DNA of 64,000 bases from Morinoia aosen (taxonomy: Eukaryota; Arthropoda; Malacostraca; Amphipoda; Talitridae): assembly GCA_030386875.1 (NCBI GenBank), contig CM059558.1, forward strand, positions 12,961,752 to 13,025,751. Direction: 5' to 3'. The position numbers and the translations under genes were made by a program. The notes beneath the pieces are model-generated. The model was not told the origin of the DNA. It made no database searches and was given only the letters and a program-made list of their open reading frames with translations. This document shows, in pieces, positions 1 through 11,919 of the stretch. Positions within the stretch are counted from its first letter, which is position 1; each line of letters opens with the position of its first letter.

Positions 1-1545
1 AAGAGCGGATCGATTTTAGCCGCGCGGAACTCAACACTTACGTGAAGTTTAATTGATTAGGTTGAATTCTAATCGTTTGACTTGAGTAGCCTGAAGCACT
101 ATAGATGAGAATTAAGCATTGATAGAGGGCAACTGAAAATAACGAAAATCACACGACCATCACACAAACAAATGATATAGGGAAACAGAACATCGGGAAG
201 GAAAGAACTTATCCAGCCACTGCCGAATCTCCGTAGCTTCGCGAGAGCGCACTCCAGCCAGTGCGTAGCGACCAGGCGTTAAAAGTGTTCTGTTTTACTA
301 GCGCACCGCTAACCCCGAGCAAACCTACCAAAACCAGTGAATACAACCCATTATCATCTCGGAAAAAAAAACTGAATAGAACGGTGAGAATATTCTCACA
401 CCTTTCCCCCCATCTCTACCGTGGCAGTCATGACTATTGCGTTATGGGGTAAAGTCGAATGAGGATTGTTGTTGTTATAGAAAAAACGTATAGAAATTAA
501 ATCTGAGTGAGCGACAACGTTAAGTGGTTGCCCGAAAGAGAATATTTTAATGAAATTTAAACTGTGCAAAAGGTTTTATTGGGACTGCTCAATATTTGCG
601 TGAGTGAACATAACTAAAATATGTGTACATGTTTTGGTTCTGAATGAGTTACATAAATTATTCGAGGCTGCTGGTACTCAAGGTTTAATTGTACACCATG
701 CGTTTTTTATATAAAATTGCATTCTGTGTAATTAGGATTGTTTTGCCACAGTGTGCATGCTATTGCTTAACTCAAGTTTCACGGCCATTTGTATTTCTTT
801 CTGAGGCAATACGCCCCAGAATTGAGTATCACAAAGCGTTCTTTTCTCTAGATACCAAAATGGTGAGAAACTATCCATTGGTCGAAGATATCAGTTTAAA
901 TGTGTAAAAATTTTGTAAAATGGCGAGAAATAAGCAGGAAAAAATATTTTTGCCTAGTCCTATCGTGAATAAGTTGCTGCAGCATCTTTCGCGTTGTTTT
1001 TCCGTGGATAAAAATATCAAGGCACATGGTTTAATTTTTTATTTTACTGTTTTAAGACTTAAGTTCTTCGTGCCTAAAGCAATCATAAGGGAAGTTGTCT
1101 AAACATGTTATTCTGTTTCAAAATCTAACTATCTTTATACCTTACTCTCTTTGTTTTAACACAAATATAACTTTATTTGCTCCCTACGCATCAGTCCCAC
1201 ATTACTAAACCTAGAAAAAACACCGTGCTGCGGCCAGTAAATTTTAATACCTTTGCTTGACATTCTCACATTCTAATCAATATTTTCACTCATGAGAACA
1301 CAACAACATTAAACGATTACAAAATTCGTTCCAATCAGTTTTAACCAGCGAAACTGGATCACAGAGAAATAAATAATTCGTTTTAGCTAAACAACCTCGC
1401 GCGGATCACAGCAGCTCTTCTTAACTCAGCTTGTTTTGAATCAGGAGCCAATTATGAAGCATAGCCTTGTTATGATTCAGCTTATTATGAATCAGGAGCT
1501 TATTTCCCAAGAGCGGCCTGGGAAGCATAAGCATCTTGTTATTGA
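1..1545. other. Gene-less AT-rich stretch
   Basis: No open frame longer than about 70 residues and none resembling a known protein. No repeat structure stands out except two short near-copies of a CAGCTT-N-ATGAATCAGGAGC motif around 1427-1500. I see nothing else here. Confidence 0.6.
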
Positions 1546-1553
1546 GCGCTAGA

Positions 1554-1825
1554 CACGGTAGAGAAAACAAGGTAGGGTCATACCAGTCTTTTTTTCGTCG
1601 ACTGCGTGGCTTTGCTGACGTCACGGCAACGAACCAATAGTAGCGCTCATATTGCTTCTGGTTGCACTGATACCCCTAAATCCGTCTCCACTATTGGCCT
1701 AACGCCACGGCGTTTTGGTGACGTCATAAAGTTCGTTTAAAATAAAGCCTTTCTATTGGCTAGCCGAACAAGAAGAAGAGTATTTTCTCCCATAGAAATG
1801 ACTCTACCTTGTTTCCTCTACCGTG
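1554..1825. mobile_element. hAT-like MITE, copy 1, 272 bp, with 8-bp TSD
   Basis: The ends are inverted repeats reading CACGGTAGAG inward from the left and CTCTACCGTG at the right, continuing as an AAACAAGGTAG motif. The element is flanked by an exact 8-bp direct repeat GCGCTAGA (1546-1553 and 1826-1833). Eight-base target duplications are typical of hAT transposases. There is no coding capacity, so it must have been moved in trans. A second full copy, in opposite orientation, lies at 51697-51967 and a half copy ends at 54389. The interior carries two GACGTCA-type motifs, palindromic CRE-like sites, shared by the copies. Confidence 0.85.
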
Positions 1826-1833
1826 GCGCTAGA

Positions 1834-2670
1834 GGACGATTATCAGAAGCCCTAATCTAGCTAGGGAGTTCATGCAGTTGTGCTCCGACCGTCGCTTCTC
1901 TAATTCAACTCCAAATTTCTGGTGATAATTAAAACTTGCATGGCTTGCATCCATGCAACATACAAACACGTCGTCATAGCGTTGGTTCATCCGCTATTCA
2001 CTCAAATGTAATTCAAGCTAATAAAATTTCGTGGAAGATGTTTGAAGTTTAATATTGCATTTTGGTTTTTAGCTTCAAATTAAGCACTCAATAAATATCG
2101 AGGGTATTGCAAAGCCGTGAACAAATATCAAATTTTTTCAATAATTTACGAGCTGATCTTAAGTTTAACGTAAATCTTCTCGCCCTCACTGCACCGAGAA
2201 ACCTTCCTTCGTACCCAAGAGGAGTTCGAATTGACGTTGAGAGGGTGTCTTATTCTCATAGAATTAAACTACACTAGAGAACAACATAACCATGATTTCC
2301 TTTGAAACTGTAAGCAGAAGATGAACGTAAAATTAAAAACCATCGTACCCGAGAAAAATTCGGATTAATCTTGAAACTGCGTCTTATTCTCAATGAGATA
2401 AACCACACCAAAAAGCACAGTAAGTATGATATCCTTTAGAACTGTCATTGATCCCTCCGTGAGCTGTAAGAGTAGCTTTAGACAACGTGCCGATCTAGCA
2501 GCTCATAATCAAGAGGGTCCAATCACCGTGAATGTGAGGCGTAGTTGGCTTGAATGGAAGCAAATTTGGCTCTCCTCTGACTTGGCCCGCAAATTGCCGC
2601 TCATCAGCCGCCATTTGTCGCTCCGATTGTTGTGCAGACAGCCTCAGTAGACGCACTCTGAAGCTTTACG
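1834..2670. other. Gene-less stretch with a degenerate ~130-bp tandem duplication
   Basis: Two diverged copies of a segment sharing GTCTTATTCTCA, AACCACAC/AACTACAC and ATCCTTT-AGAACTGT-like blocks lie at about 2206-2312 and 2342-2445. No gene is recognisable. Confidence 0.45.
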
Positions 2671-3047
2671 TGTGATTTATAATTGCCCTCATGAGTCATG
2701 AAGTGAACAAGAATGTTTGACCTGTGATATGTAATTACTCTCATGAGTCATGAAGTGAACAAGAATGTTTGACCTGTGATATGTAATTACTCTCATGAGT
2801 CATGAAGTGAACAAGAATGTTTGACCTGTGATATGTAATTACTCTCATGAGTCATGAAGTGAATAAGAATGTTTGACCTGTGATATGTAATTACTCTCAT
2901 GAGTCATGAAGTGAACAAGAATGTTTGACCTGTGATATGTAATTACTCTCATGAGTCATGAAGTGAACAAGAATGTTTGACCTGTGATATGTAATTACTC
3001 TCATGAGTCATGAAGTGAACAAGAATGTTTGACCCGTCATATGCAAA
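2671..3047. repeat. 52-bp minisatellite, about 7 units
   Basis: The unit contains GTGATATGTAATTACTCTCA, then TGAGTCATGAAGTGAACAAG and AATGTTTGACC. Units begin at about 2671, 2723, 2775 and onward every 52 bp, nearly identical in the middle and diverged at both edges. A related degenerate piece (ATATGCAATTGCT) reappears near 3755. Non-coding. Confidence 0.95.
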
Positions 3048-3182
3048 TGCTCACCATGAAATGAACAAGAATGTTACGGGCAGATGTGAGGCGTTGGCTA
3101 ATATCAGGTTACAGACGCAGCAGAAGTCTCACTGTAACCTCTTCCTAATTATTCAGCACACATCGTTCTTGTTGTTGCACAT

Positions 3183-3460
3183 TGAATCCCGTGTGTATTG
3201 AAGTTGAATTTTTGAGTTTCGTGTCGATTGAGGACTCATTTTTGAGTCTCGTGTGTATTTAGGTCTAATTTTTGAGTCTCGTGTCGATTGAGGTTTAATT
3301 TTTGAAACTCATGTCGATTGAGGTTTAATTTTTGAGTCTCATGTCAATTGAGGATTAATTTTTGAGTCTCATGTCGATTGAGGACTAATTTTTGAGTCTC
3401 ATGTGTCTTGAGGACCAATTTTTGAGTCCCGCGTGTCTATAGAACTAACTTCTGAGTGTG
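3183..3460. repeat. 30-bp minisatellite, about 9 units
   Basis: The unit is close to AATTTTTGAGTCTCATGTCG followed by ATTGAGGATT, with a strict 30-bp period (for example 3241, 3271, 3301). It lies 140 bp after the 52-bp array and is unrelated to it. Confidence 0.93.
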
Positions 3461-3888
3461 GAATTCCAGCGCCGACACGCTTTCCAGGGGATTTAAGCTT
3501 GTTGTGACCTTTGGGTTCAGCTTTCGAGATGTGTTGAAAATTCGGCGAATTGCCAATCTTTGACGCATGTGTGGAACCTCTAAAGCTGAGGACGTTTGTC
3601 ATCATACCTACATATTACCACTGATGATTCCCATACGAAACCTCCTAAAAATTATGCTTGTGCATGATACCTAGCATATTAAGACTTTTTTTCTATTCCA
3701 TCATCAGTAACATGCAACTGCTCACAATGAAGTAAATTTTTTACCCGTGATATGCAATTGCTTGCCATGTTTCTGATGCTTCACTACAGTCAAAGCTCGA
3801 GCTGTGCTGACTTTGCGTTGAAATGAACGCTGCTGAGCTCGGCCGCGCTTTGTGAAACTCGGCTAGAATTCGTCGCAGTTTGTTTGTT

Positions 3889-4075
3889 GTCATGTTGTCC
3901 TGTTGTCATTCTTGTCATGTTGTCATGCTGTTATTTTGACATGGCCTCGTGCTGTTATCTTGTCGTGTTGTTGTTGTCTTGCTGTTATGCTGGCATGATG
4001 TCATGTTGTCATGTCCTCATATTATGAAATTGTCATGTTATCGTGTTGGCATGATGTCATGTTGGTATGATGTCA
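3889..4075. repeat. Irregular TGTCATGT-type simple repeat
   Basis: Repeated TTGTCATGTTGTCATG and TTGGCATGATGTCATG blocks with no fixed period. Its right end and the following ~80 bp recur at 5276-5395, so a longer segment was copied. Confidence 0.8.
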
Positions 4076-4314
4076 TGTGCTGAAGTTGTTCTCCGTGTGT
4101 ATCAACTGCTCGATAGTGTTGATAACCTCGTGTCAGTTGAAAGCAAACTGCCGTGGTCTTTAAAAAACTTCAAGTTTATGAGAAATTTTTCACTTACTGC
4201 AATACGAAGTCAAGAAGTGAGTGCTGTGAACTGTCATCGGCGCTGCACACAAGTACTCCAAAAGGCCTTTAGTTCATTTCTTTTTGATGTATTGCGTTTT
4301 ATTATTATAAAATG

Positions 4315-4525
4315 CTACATTTGTGCAATGTAAATTGTGGGTTCTAAATATTTAAAAACTGAGAAACTGTTGAATGAAAGTCCACCTCGACAGCAATGTG
4401 CAATGTCCGATGACAGTAATTAACTTGAAACGAACTCTGCGCACTGCTACAAAAGAGGATTTTCATTCAACCATTTCGTAATTTTTAAATTTTTAGAATT
4501 CAGAATTTACACTGCACAAATGTAG
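4315..4525. mobile_element. Small foldback element (MITE-like), 211 bp
   Basis: The left arm from 4315 (CTACATTTGTGCAATGTAAA) is mirrored by the right arm ending at 4525 (TTTACACTGCACAAATGTAG), and similarity continues inward for about 70 bp on each side. No clear target duplication is visible, so the family is unknown. No coding frame inside. Confidence 0.65.
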
Positions 4526-5261
4526 ACTGAATATTCCTGCTCAACAATGAGACCACTTTTATCTGCTGAAAAAAACGAGGATACTCGAACAGAACTGCTG
4601 CCTTTGGATCCTTTGATCGCATGCTCACTTGCAATAATAATTATTATTGTTAATGGACATGTGCTCCATGGAGCATTCTGCTGCAACATTCTGCTGGTAG
4701 TTTAAGTCAATTTTTTTTCCTTTGGGAAATGGCTTATCTTAATGAGGTAATCTGCCATGATTAATAATATAGATCTTATGCTCTTAATCGCTTTTCTTGA
4801 ATATAATGTTCCCATCTAGCTCATTTTAACTATTTTTTAATTAAGCATCGAAACATGATCAGTATTGTATGCCCCTAGGTTAAGTAAATTAGGTTAAACA
4901 TAACTGAAAATTTTTAAAATAGCTTTTCATGATAGGATGCTCTGGAAGTCGCCGAACTTATTCGGGCCCACAAGTAGCTATACTCAAATGTGTCCATTGT
5001 ACTAGATTGAAGACACAATCTATTCCTGTATCGCTTGTGGTAAATAAATTATTTAAATTGTTCACCCTCACAAACTTGCACCTACACCGAGAGAAATTTT
5101 TGACACACCTGTGCGTCTCAAACGATTATTCGAAATTTTTTGATATACTGGAGAGTATTTCTTTTGACCTCATACTAAAGTGGTTGAGAGAGTTAAATTA
5201 CATATTCACGTTTCAAACGGCTCGAAATTTTTTGTAGAAAACCGAAATGTTTTTAGATTTT
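4526..5261. other. Gene-less stretch
   Basis: Unremarkable AT-rich DNA. The longest frame (4929-5237, 102 codons) has no motif, signal or recognisable homology and I do not call it a gene. Confidence 0.5.
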
Positions 5262-5395
5262 GTGAATGGAGTCATGTTATCGTGTTGGCATGATGTCATG
5301 TTGGCATGATGTCATGTTGGCATGATGTCATGTTGGCATGATGTCATGTGTTGAAGTTGTTCTCTGTGTGTATCAACTGCTCGATAGTGTTGTCA
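5262..5395. repeat. 16-bp minisatellite plus duplicated flank of 4036-4115
   Basis: About five units of GGCATGATGTCATGTT precede GTTGAAGTTGTTCTCTGTG and TGTATCAACTGCTCGATAG. The same flank follows the shorter repeat at 4070-4118 with a single C/T-type change, so these two loci derive from one duplicated segment whose repeat number then diverged. Confidence 0.85.
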
Positions 5396-5877
5396 TGTTG
5401 TCACAACTTGACACACAAAAGTACCGCGGTTTTGGGGCAAAAAATTTTTCAGAGCAAGATGTTATGTATCAGGCTTGACTGGACTGAAACATCCTCTCTT
5501 TCTTCTTTCCTTCATTCTCAATTACACTGCTCTCATCAACTTCTACTATGTACTTATTGGAGATGAAGTTCTATGTTTTATCGTGCAAGCATCAAAATTG
5601 GCGATGGTCGTTTGAAAGTGATAGAGTTTTTGACAAGAGTTCTGCCGGACTGACTCTCGAGTCAAAAAAGTTTCCTCTTCCTTCCAAACATTTCATTACT
5701 GAGTTTGTCAAGAATTCTTCAAAGAATTCTTGAGGTTCTTAGTTTCTAAGCAGAACATTCTTGAGTTTGTCATACGTAACAGTTTTGAATTTGGTTTCCT
5801 TAACGTTGTTTTGCGAAGAAGGTTCTCTAATTCATTCCTCTGGCACCTAGAATGTGTGTCAGCGCCTTGATTGTAAT

Positions 5878-6080
5878 TGAAAAACCACTGATTTGCAATT
5901 GGAAAAACACGGATTTTTAATTTAAAATATACGGATTTGTAATTGAAAAACCAAGGATTTGCAATTGAAAAATAACACGGATTTGTGTTTGAAAAAACAC
6001 GGATTTTTAATTAAAAAACACAAATTTGTAATTGAAAAAAACACGGATTAGCAGTGGAAAAATCACGGATTTTCATTCAT
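5878..6080. repeat. Irregular ~25-bp AT-rich repeat
   Basis: About nine imperfect units of CACGGATTTGTAATTGAAAA with variable spacing and base changes. Non-coding. Confidence 0.8.
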
Positions 6081-6289
6081 GTAGAGCAAATCAACTTTAA
6101 TCCAAGCGATTTAACGCGCACAACTCATCAATGACTTAAGATTCTCGACGCAGGAAGAATGTTTTAAAAATAGCCACACGGGTGTGAGTGAGCATAATAT
6201 CAAATCTTACGAACATTCGAAGTGCAAACGATTTTGTTACAGCGATATAGGCTTAACAGGACTCATATTTCCTTCGAAACAAACAAAAT

Positions 6290-6478
6290 TTTTTAGCCCT
6301 TGCGTTTGAAATAATCGAAATTTTAAAACCTTGAAATTTTTAAGCCCTTTCATTTGAAATAATCGAAATTTTAAAACCTCGACATTTTTAAGCCCTTGCA
6401 TTTGAAAAAATTGAAATTTTGAAACCCTTGCATTTCAATTAACCGAAATTTCCAAACCATGAAATTTTGAGCCCCCGC
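6290..6478. repeat. ~50-bp imperfect repeat, about 4 units
   Basis: Units share AAGCCCTTGCATTTGAAAT, AATCGAAATTTTAAAACC and GAAATTTT blocks. Divergence between units is higher than in the other arrays. Confidence 0.8.
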
Positions 6479-6775
6479 TAACGCAGTGTTTCTTCCCATA
6501 GGGAAAAGGACCAAGCCCATTACGCGCCATACGACCTTGGTGCGTGAAATGGAATCCATCTCGACCGTGGATGATCGTTATAGCCTGACATTAATTATAC
6601 AGCATTCGAGCCCAGTGAATGATATGACGTGCCTCTGAGTGATCGGAACATAGCGTCATTTTTCAGCAACGTAAAAACGCCCTCTTTTAGCGATGCTGTT
6701 AATGGCCGCTGAGTTTTTAGCTGTGAACACGTAATGGAGAATTTCAGTGTGAGCGCGAATCTGAGATTCTTATTT

Positions 6776-6900
6776 TTTATTTCTTCTTCATTTTTTTTCT
6801 TTCTTTCTAGCTTCCTTTCTTTCTTATTTTCGTTTTTTCCTTTTTTCTTTTCCTTTCTTTCTTTTCTTTTTCTTTCTTGCTTCCTTTCTTTCTTCTCTCT
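6776..6900. repeat. Pyrimidine tract, TTTC-rich
   Basis: A T/C-only low-complexity tract on the plus strand. It creates long artificial frames on both strands (poly-Phe/Ser and poly-Lys/Arg), which are not genes. Confidence 0.9.
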
Positions 6901-8445
6901 ACCCGGCTCCGGGGTTACTCCCCGCAACCGCCCTACCTTCTATCCCTGCCTCACCTCACTCAACAGCGGCCGCCACAGGCTGTGCTACGGGCTCCGGCTG
7001 AATTTCTTCCTGGAGATAATTTGCGCTGTTATAGTTACTAGTTCACCCCCTTTATTTGAAATATAAATGAAAGAAAGGCGGTAAAAAATATAAAAATCAA
7101 TCTCTCTAGAGTTGATGAGGCCGCGTGAACACGGCCCATCAAAATATATAGGACTGGAGCTTGTATCACAGATACGCGCATCACACACTGCAGGCTGGCT
7201 TCGGACAGACGGACAGACGCGGCTCTTGTTATAGTATAGATTAACGATCCCACCATACTTACAATACCGAATAGAAACATGGCACGGAACTGATGAAAAT
7301 AAAACCAATATACTTTTTACTCTATAAAAAAAGAGCCATCAGAGCGTTATATATTCAAATATTTAATTTCATAGCCTATAGTCTCACTAACACAGCCCTA
7401 TTGCAAGCGCTAATTTATCATGAAGATCTCACCATACATACAATATCGATTTAATTAATCAAATAATGATCATTCGAATAATGATTAATGAAGGGCAATT
7501 ATTCTCATTCTCAGCGACATTAAATTGTTTCAATAACATCCCATAGTTTAATTAATTAATATTACTTTAATTCATAGCACTTTATTACTTTAAAGTTTTT
7601 TAAAGGCTTATTTTAATTAATAAAAGCTGACTAACTTCATCATACATGAATTTGGCTTACTTAAGTAATAAAAGTATCTGACTAACTTCATCATTTATGA
7701 ATTTAAAAATGAATATGAGCTTCGCGCAGATTTTGACTCTTGTTGAACAATTTAATGGGACCGAAATTAACGTATATCCTGCGTCACTTTACGGTTGAGA
7801 TGATTTTCTTTAGTTGAAAGTAGAGTAATTCCAAGACCCCTCAGTAGCTTGTTTTGCGCGCTAATGAGCCAACTCTTACTGGACATCCTACTAAATTAAT
7901 CCAAAAATTCACGACGTGTTGCTGGTATAATATCCGCAACGTTTGTCTCAAACATTCTCCTGCATTTTGGGACTGCGACAAGTAGATTATCTTATATTGA
8001 AACTGAGAAGCTCGTGCACATCTGTCGCTGGCTAGCTGGGGTAGTCTAAGGTTGTTTTTCACAAATGTTCTTGCAGAGAATGGCGCTATGGACCGAGAAT
8101 ATAATTACTTCCGCGTCTCCAAGAGAAATTGCTCGCTTCAATAAATCGTGAGATTACGACTTTAGAACACAGCGGCAATTGGACCGCAGTTTGTAGCTGG
8201 GATACAGCACGACATTACTTGCGAGTGAGGTTTTACGGCGGAGTGCAACTTTGAGGCACAATGGATCCGTTATATTTAATGGAACTTAGTTTCCTCCAGG
8301 GAACGGACGCCAAGAACGGAGTGTGTTTTGGGGGAGTGTGGACTTTGGCGTGAGTTGATGCAGTGGATATCAGCAGCTGGGGAGTTAAGGGAGGACATAT
8401 GTTGAGGGAGCTGTTGCAAAGTTGCAGACACTCTAGGAAAGGAGC
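6901..8445. other. Gene-less stretch with a scattered ACACGGCCC motif
   Basis: No gene is visible. ACACGGCCCATCAAAA with a following CTTGTATCACAGATACG (about 7127-7180) has weak matches near 9400 and at 50497-50640. This suggests an old dispersed repeat whose ends I cannot define. Confidence 0.4.
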
Positions 8446-8512
8446 TACCGCCATCTATCGCGTTAGGTCTACCGCCATCTATCGCGTTAGGTCTACCGCC
8501 ATATATCGCCTA
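8446..8512. repeat. 24-bp tandem repeat, 3 units
   Basis: TACCGCCATCTATCGCGTTA plus GGTC, two perfect copies and one partial. Short, non-coding. Confidence 0.9.
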
Positions 8513-8634
8513 CCCAGGGGCAGTTTTAAGCGAAAATTAAGGATTTTTCGCTAAATTGAATGTATGGTATTAAGTAATATCCATAAATAACCAACCTAAC
8601 CTCAATAAATGGGATACCCATAGATAACTTGATA

Positions 8635-9245
8635 TCCTACCTTTTGATAACTTGATGTCCAGGATAGACTTTCATAACTTGATACCCAGGATAGACTTTG
8701 ATAACTTGATACCCAGGATACCCTTTGATAACTTGATATCCAGGAGAGACTTTGGTAACTTGAAATCCAGGATAGACTTTGATAACTTGATATCCAGGAT
8801 ACCCTTTGATAACTCGATATACAGGATGCCCTTTGATAACTTGATATACAGGATACCCTTTGATAACTTGATATACAGGATACCCTTTGATAACTCGATA
8901 TACAGGATGCCCTTTGATAACTTGATATCCAGGATACCCTTTGATAACTCGATATACAGGATACCCTTTGATAACTTGATATCCAGGATACCCTTTGATA
9001 ACTCGATATACAGGATGCCCTTTGATAACTTGATATACAGGATACCCTTTGATAACTTGATATACAGGATACCTTTTGATAACTTGATATCCAGGTTACC
9101 CTTTGATAACTTGATATACAGGATACCCTTTGATAACTCGATATCCAGGACACCCTTTGATAACTCGATATACAGGATGCCCTTTGATAACTTGATATAC
9201 AGGATACCCTTTGATAACTTGATATCCAGGATAGACTTTGATGAC
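8635..9245. repeat. 27-bp minisatellite, about 22 units
   Basis: The unit is GATAACTTGATATCCAGGAT followed by ACCCTTT. Sub-variants (TATCC/TATAC, CTTGAT/CTCGAT, ATACCC/ATGCCC) alternate in blocks, which shows repeated local duplication. Because 27 is a multiple of three and the unit lacks stops, frames of about 200-250 codons stay open on both strands. They encode only a 9-residue repeat and are most likely a by-product. Confidence 0.95.
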
Positions 9246-10910
9246 TGAAAGAGACGTGTTTCCCCTTGAAACTTAAAGAAAAACGTAAATTGTTCAAAAG
9301 TGAATAAAACATTTCGTTTAAATGCGCTATCGTTAAAATAAGCATGAATATCATACAAATCGCACGATACTGTTTGTTTGGTATTGTGTATACGGGGGCA
9401 CACGGCCCGTCAGAAAAAATGGCAGGATTAGATATAGGACTAACTAAGCTTCAGCATGGTTTTCCCATGATTTGCCATGCTATACTATGGCTTTCCAATA
9501 CTTTCCTAAATCTCAACCGCTGATATTCTATACAACATATTTATAGTAGTGATGTGCAAGTCATTCCAATTTATTCTATTGACTTTCAATACTATAACTT
9601 TAACCGTTACCAAACAAATAAGCATCACAACACACGTTTTAAAGCAAATCAAAAGATAAGAAAGGTAGTCTTACTATGGTGTAAATCAAAAGATAAGAAA
9701 AGGGATCTCACACTTGGGGCAAATGAAAAGCTAAGCTTAAAGATCTCGTATAAGCAGCAAATCAAAAGGTGAGAAAATGATCTCATATCGAGGGCGAATG
9801 AATTAAAAAATAAGAAAATGGTTCTCATATGTGGTGTTAATCATAATATAAAAAAGGACCATAGGGAAATCGACTGAGTCGTCATGTTTGATAAATGTAA
9901 TCGGCGCTGTTTTTATATTACCCTGAACTCTACACAAAACGATCATTTTGGAGGCACTGCAAAAAGCTCAATGAATAAAACTCATTTTAACTTTTGTAGA
10001 ATAATTTATTAATAGTTTAAGAACGTCACTGAAAACTGAACGTCCATGTTTATTTATTCACAAATACTTTATGAACGTCATTAAAAAATGAGCTTCCTTA
10101 TTTGTAATCTTTACAACGTAACATGAGAACTGCGAAAAAAGAAAACTCCTCTAAGCTGTCGCCTGACCGCTCAAGCCTGGCGGAGAAAATTCCGTCTACT
10201 TTGCTGGGACCCCGAGACTCGGACTCTGATTTTCCGGCCGCTTAAATTGATGGCCTCGATTGACTTGCACAGTCGCACTGACGACCTCAGGAACGTTACG
10301 AAATGAACCTGGAATCCTGTTTGCCTCAATTTCGCGATGGCCGAAACGCCGAGTTCTTCTCGGTTCCTGCGGATCCACTTTCGGGTCCGGAAACAGCACC
10401 TCCGTATTTTAGGCTTCATGAACTGTGAGTCCCATCGCCGAGAGTGCCCTGCGATATCTTTCTTGTCAAGTACTTGCGATAACCGCTGAATGTCTTCGAG
10501 CGAGCTCGGAAACGATTTCTCTGAGTAAGTTGTGTCACGGGAAACGTACAGCACCAGGAAGAGTTGGTAAAACTGTACTCAAATATCTTCTGTTGAGATG
10601 GAACATAATTGGTTGTACGAGTATGTACCTACTTGTGATTTGTAACTATGCTTCATGGAACACTGGGGATTTTCATCGGTGAAGAGACTTTCATTTAAAT
10701 CAAGGGAAATTTTTATGCTATTGGAACATCATAGGCTTGAAGTAACAAAAAGAATCAGATTTCTTGCCGAGTAAATTTCAAATGTGTTTATGATGCATCC
10801 GAGCTACTTGTCAATTTCGAACAAACAAAACGGAACCACTGTTTTAAAAAACGTAACATTGATTCAAAGCAAAAAAATCATGGCGTCTAAGCTACGTGGT
10901 CAAGTCCCAT
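9246..10910. other. Gene-less stretch with a GC-richer island at 10140-10560
   Basis: Mostly AT-rich. The 10140-10560 segment is richer in CpG and GC and supports a 127-codon frame on the minus strand. I recognise no domain in it and see no supporting splice or start context, so it is left uncalled. Confidence 0.4.
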
Positions 10911-11018
10911 CCCCTGTCCAACTTTTCCGCCGCCTGCATGCATATTTTTCACCGCCCAAGTAATTAAATCGCTTAGGCGGCGAAAACATGCATGCTCCGG
11001 TGGAAAACTTAAACTGGG
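10911..11018. mobile_element. Short palindromic Tc1/mariner-like MITE, copy 1
   Basis: A core of GCATGCAT, CACCGCCCAAGTAATTAAAT, CGCTTAGGCGG and ACATGCATGC forms a near palindrome. The end reads ACTGGG, matching the inverted ends of the best copy at 59106-59214. The left end is decayed here. Non-coding. Confidence 0.75.
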
Positions 11019-11842
11019 TCTGTGTAATAGACAGCAATGAGTAATTAATCGAGCGACTTCATCATACTCCTTGAAAAAATGAAGACCGCATGTCTCCGTG
11101 CTGATGACTGAGATGGCATCATTCTTGAATCTATGCAGTGAAACAAATGCTGTGAGTGATGCTGTAGAGCAGTTTTTAAAAATGATGGTATGAATGTTTT
11201 CTCTTATTTAAAGTTTTACCGTCATCGACTTCGAAATAAATAAAGAACCGTGGGTATCAACGTACCTGTAATACAGTACAACATGAGCATTTTTTAAAAA
11301 TTATGGTATAAATGTTACTCTTTTTTGACGTTTTACAATAATCGACATTGAAATTAATACAGAGCAGCGGGTAAAACTTTCATTCGAGAAGCAGTGTATT
11401 GTAGTGAGCGATATCGATAGGTGTAAGGAATAAAGTCATGAGCTACTGCTTGAATTTTTTAAAATATGAAGAAATTTTAAGGGGAAAATTTAAGGATCTA
11501 GCGCAGAAGTCTAAATCAACTGTCAGGAGTTCGAACCTACCTTGCCTTTGTTGATTAATATTTATCTTCATGAAACCAAATCTAACTAAAGAAATTTTCA
11601 ATTAGTAATTCGTGATTGTCAATTGAATTTCATCATAAGATGCCACGAGTAAAAAATCCTCTCTCAATAACACAATTGACCCTGTCACGGCTATAGTATG
11701 CCTCGGATGGTTTGTCCATCAATAATATTATTAGGACCTTTATATTCAGGAATTTTCAAAATCCAATGTGTTGTAATACATTTCATGCATCAACTTTTTT
11801 ATATAAATATTTTTTCTTTTCTTTCTTTCTTTCTTTCTTTTT

Positions 11843-11882
<40 letters not shown>

Positions 11883-11884
11883 TT

Positions 11885-11919
<35 letters not shown>

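Noticed and set aside
2671-3047. Regular repeat array considered as CRISPR
   Set aside because: Units are contiguous with no unique spacers, and the window is plainly eukaryotic. The same holds for the other arrays.
6595-7066. Opposed 110-codon frames, one Lys/Arg-rich and one Phe/Ser-rich
   Set aside because: Both come from the TTTC-rich tract.
8602-9403. Three long frames on both strands over the 27-bp array
   Set aside because: Repeat by-product without start context, domain or flanking exon signals.
10171-10554. Minus-strand 127-codon frame in a GC-richer island
   Set aside because: No domain, no family resemblance, no splice context. It could be an exon of an unknown gene but the evidence is too thin.
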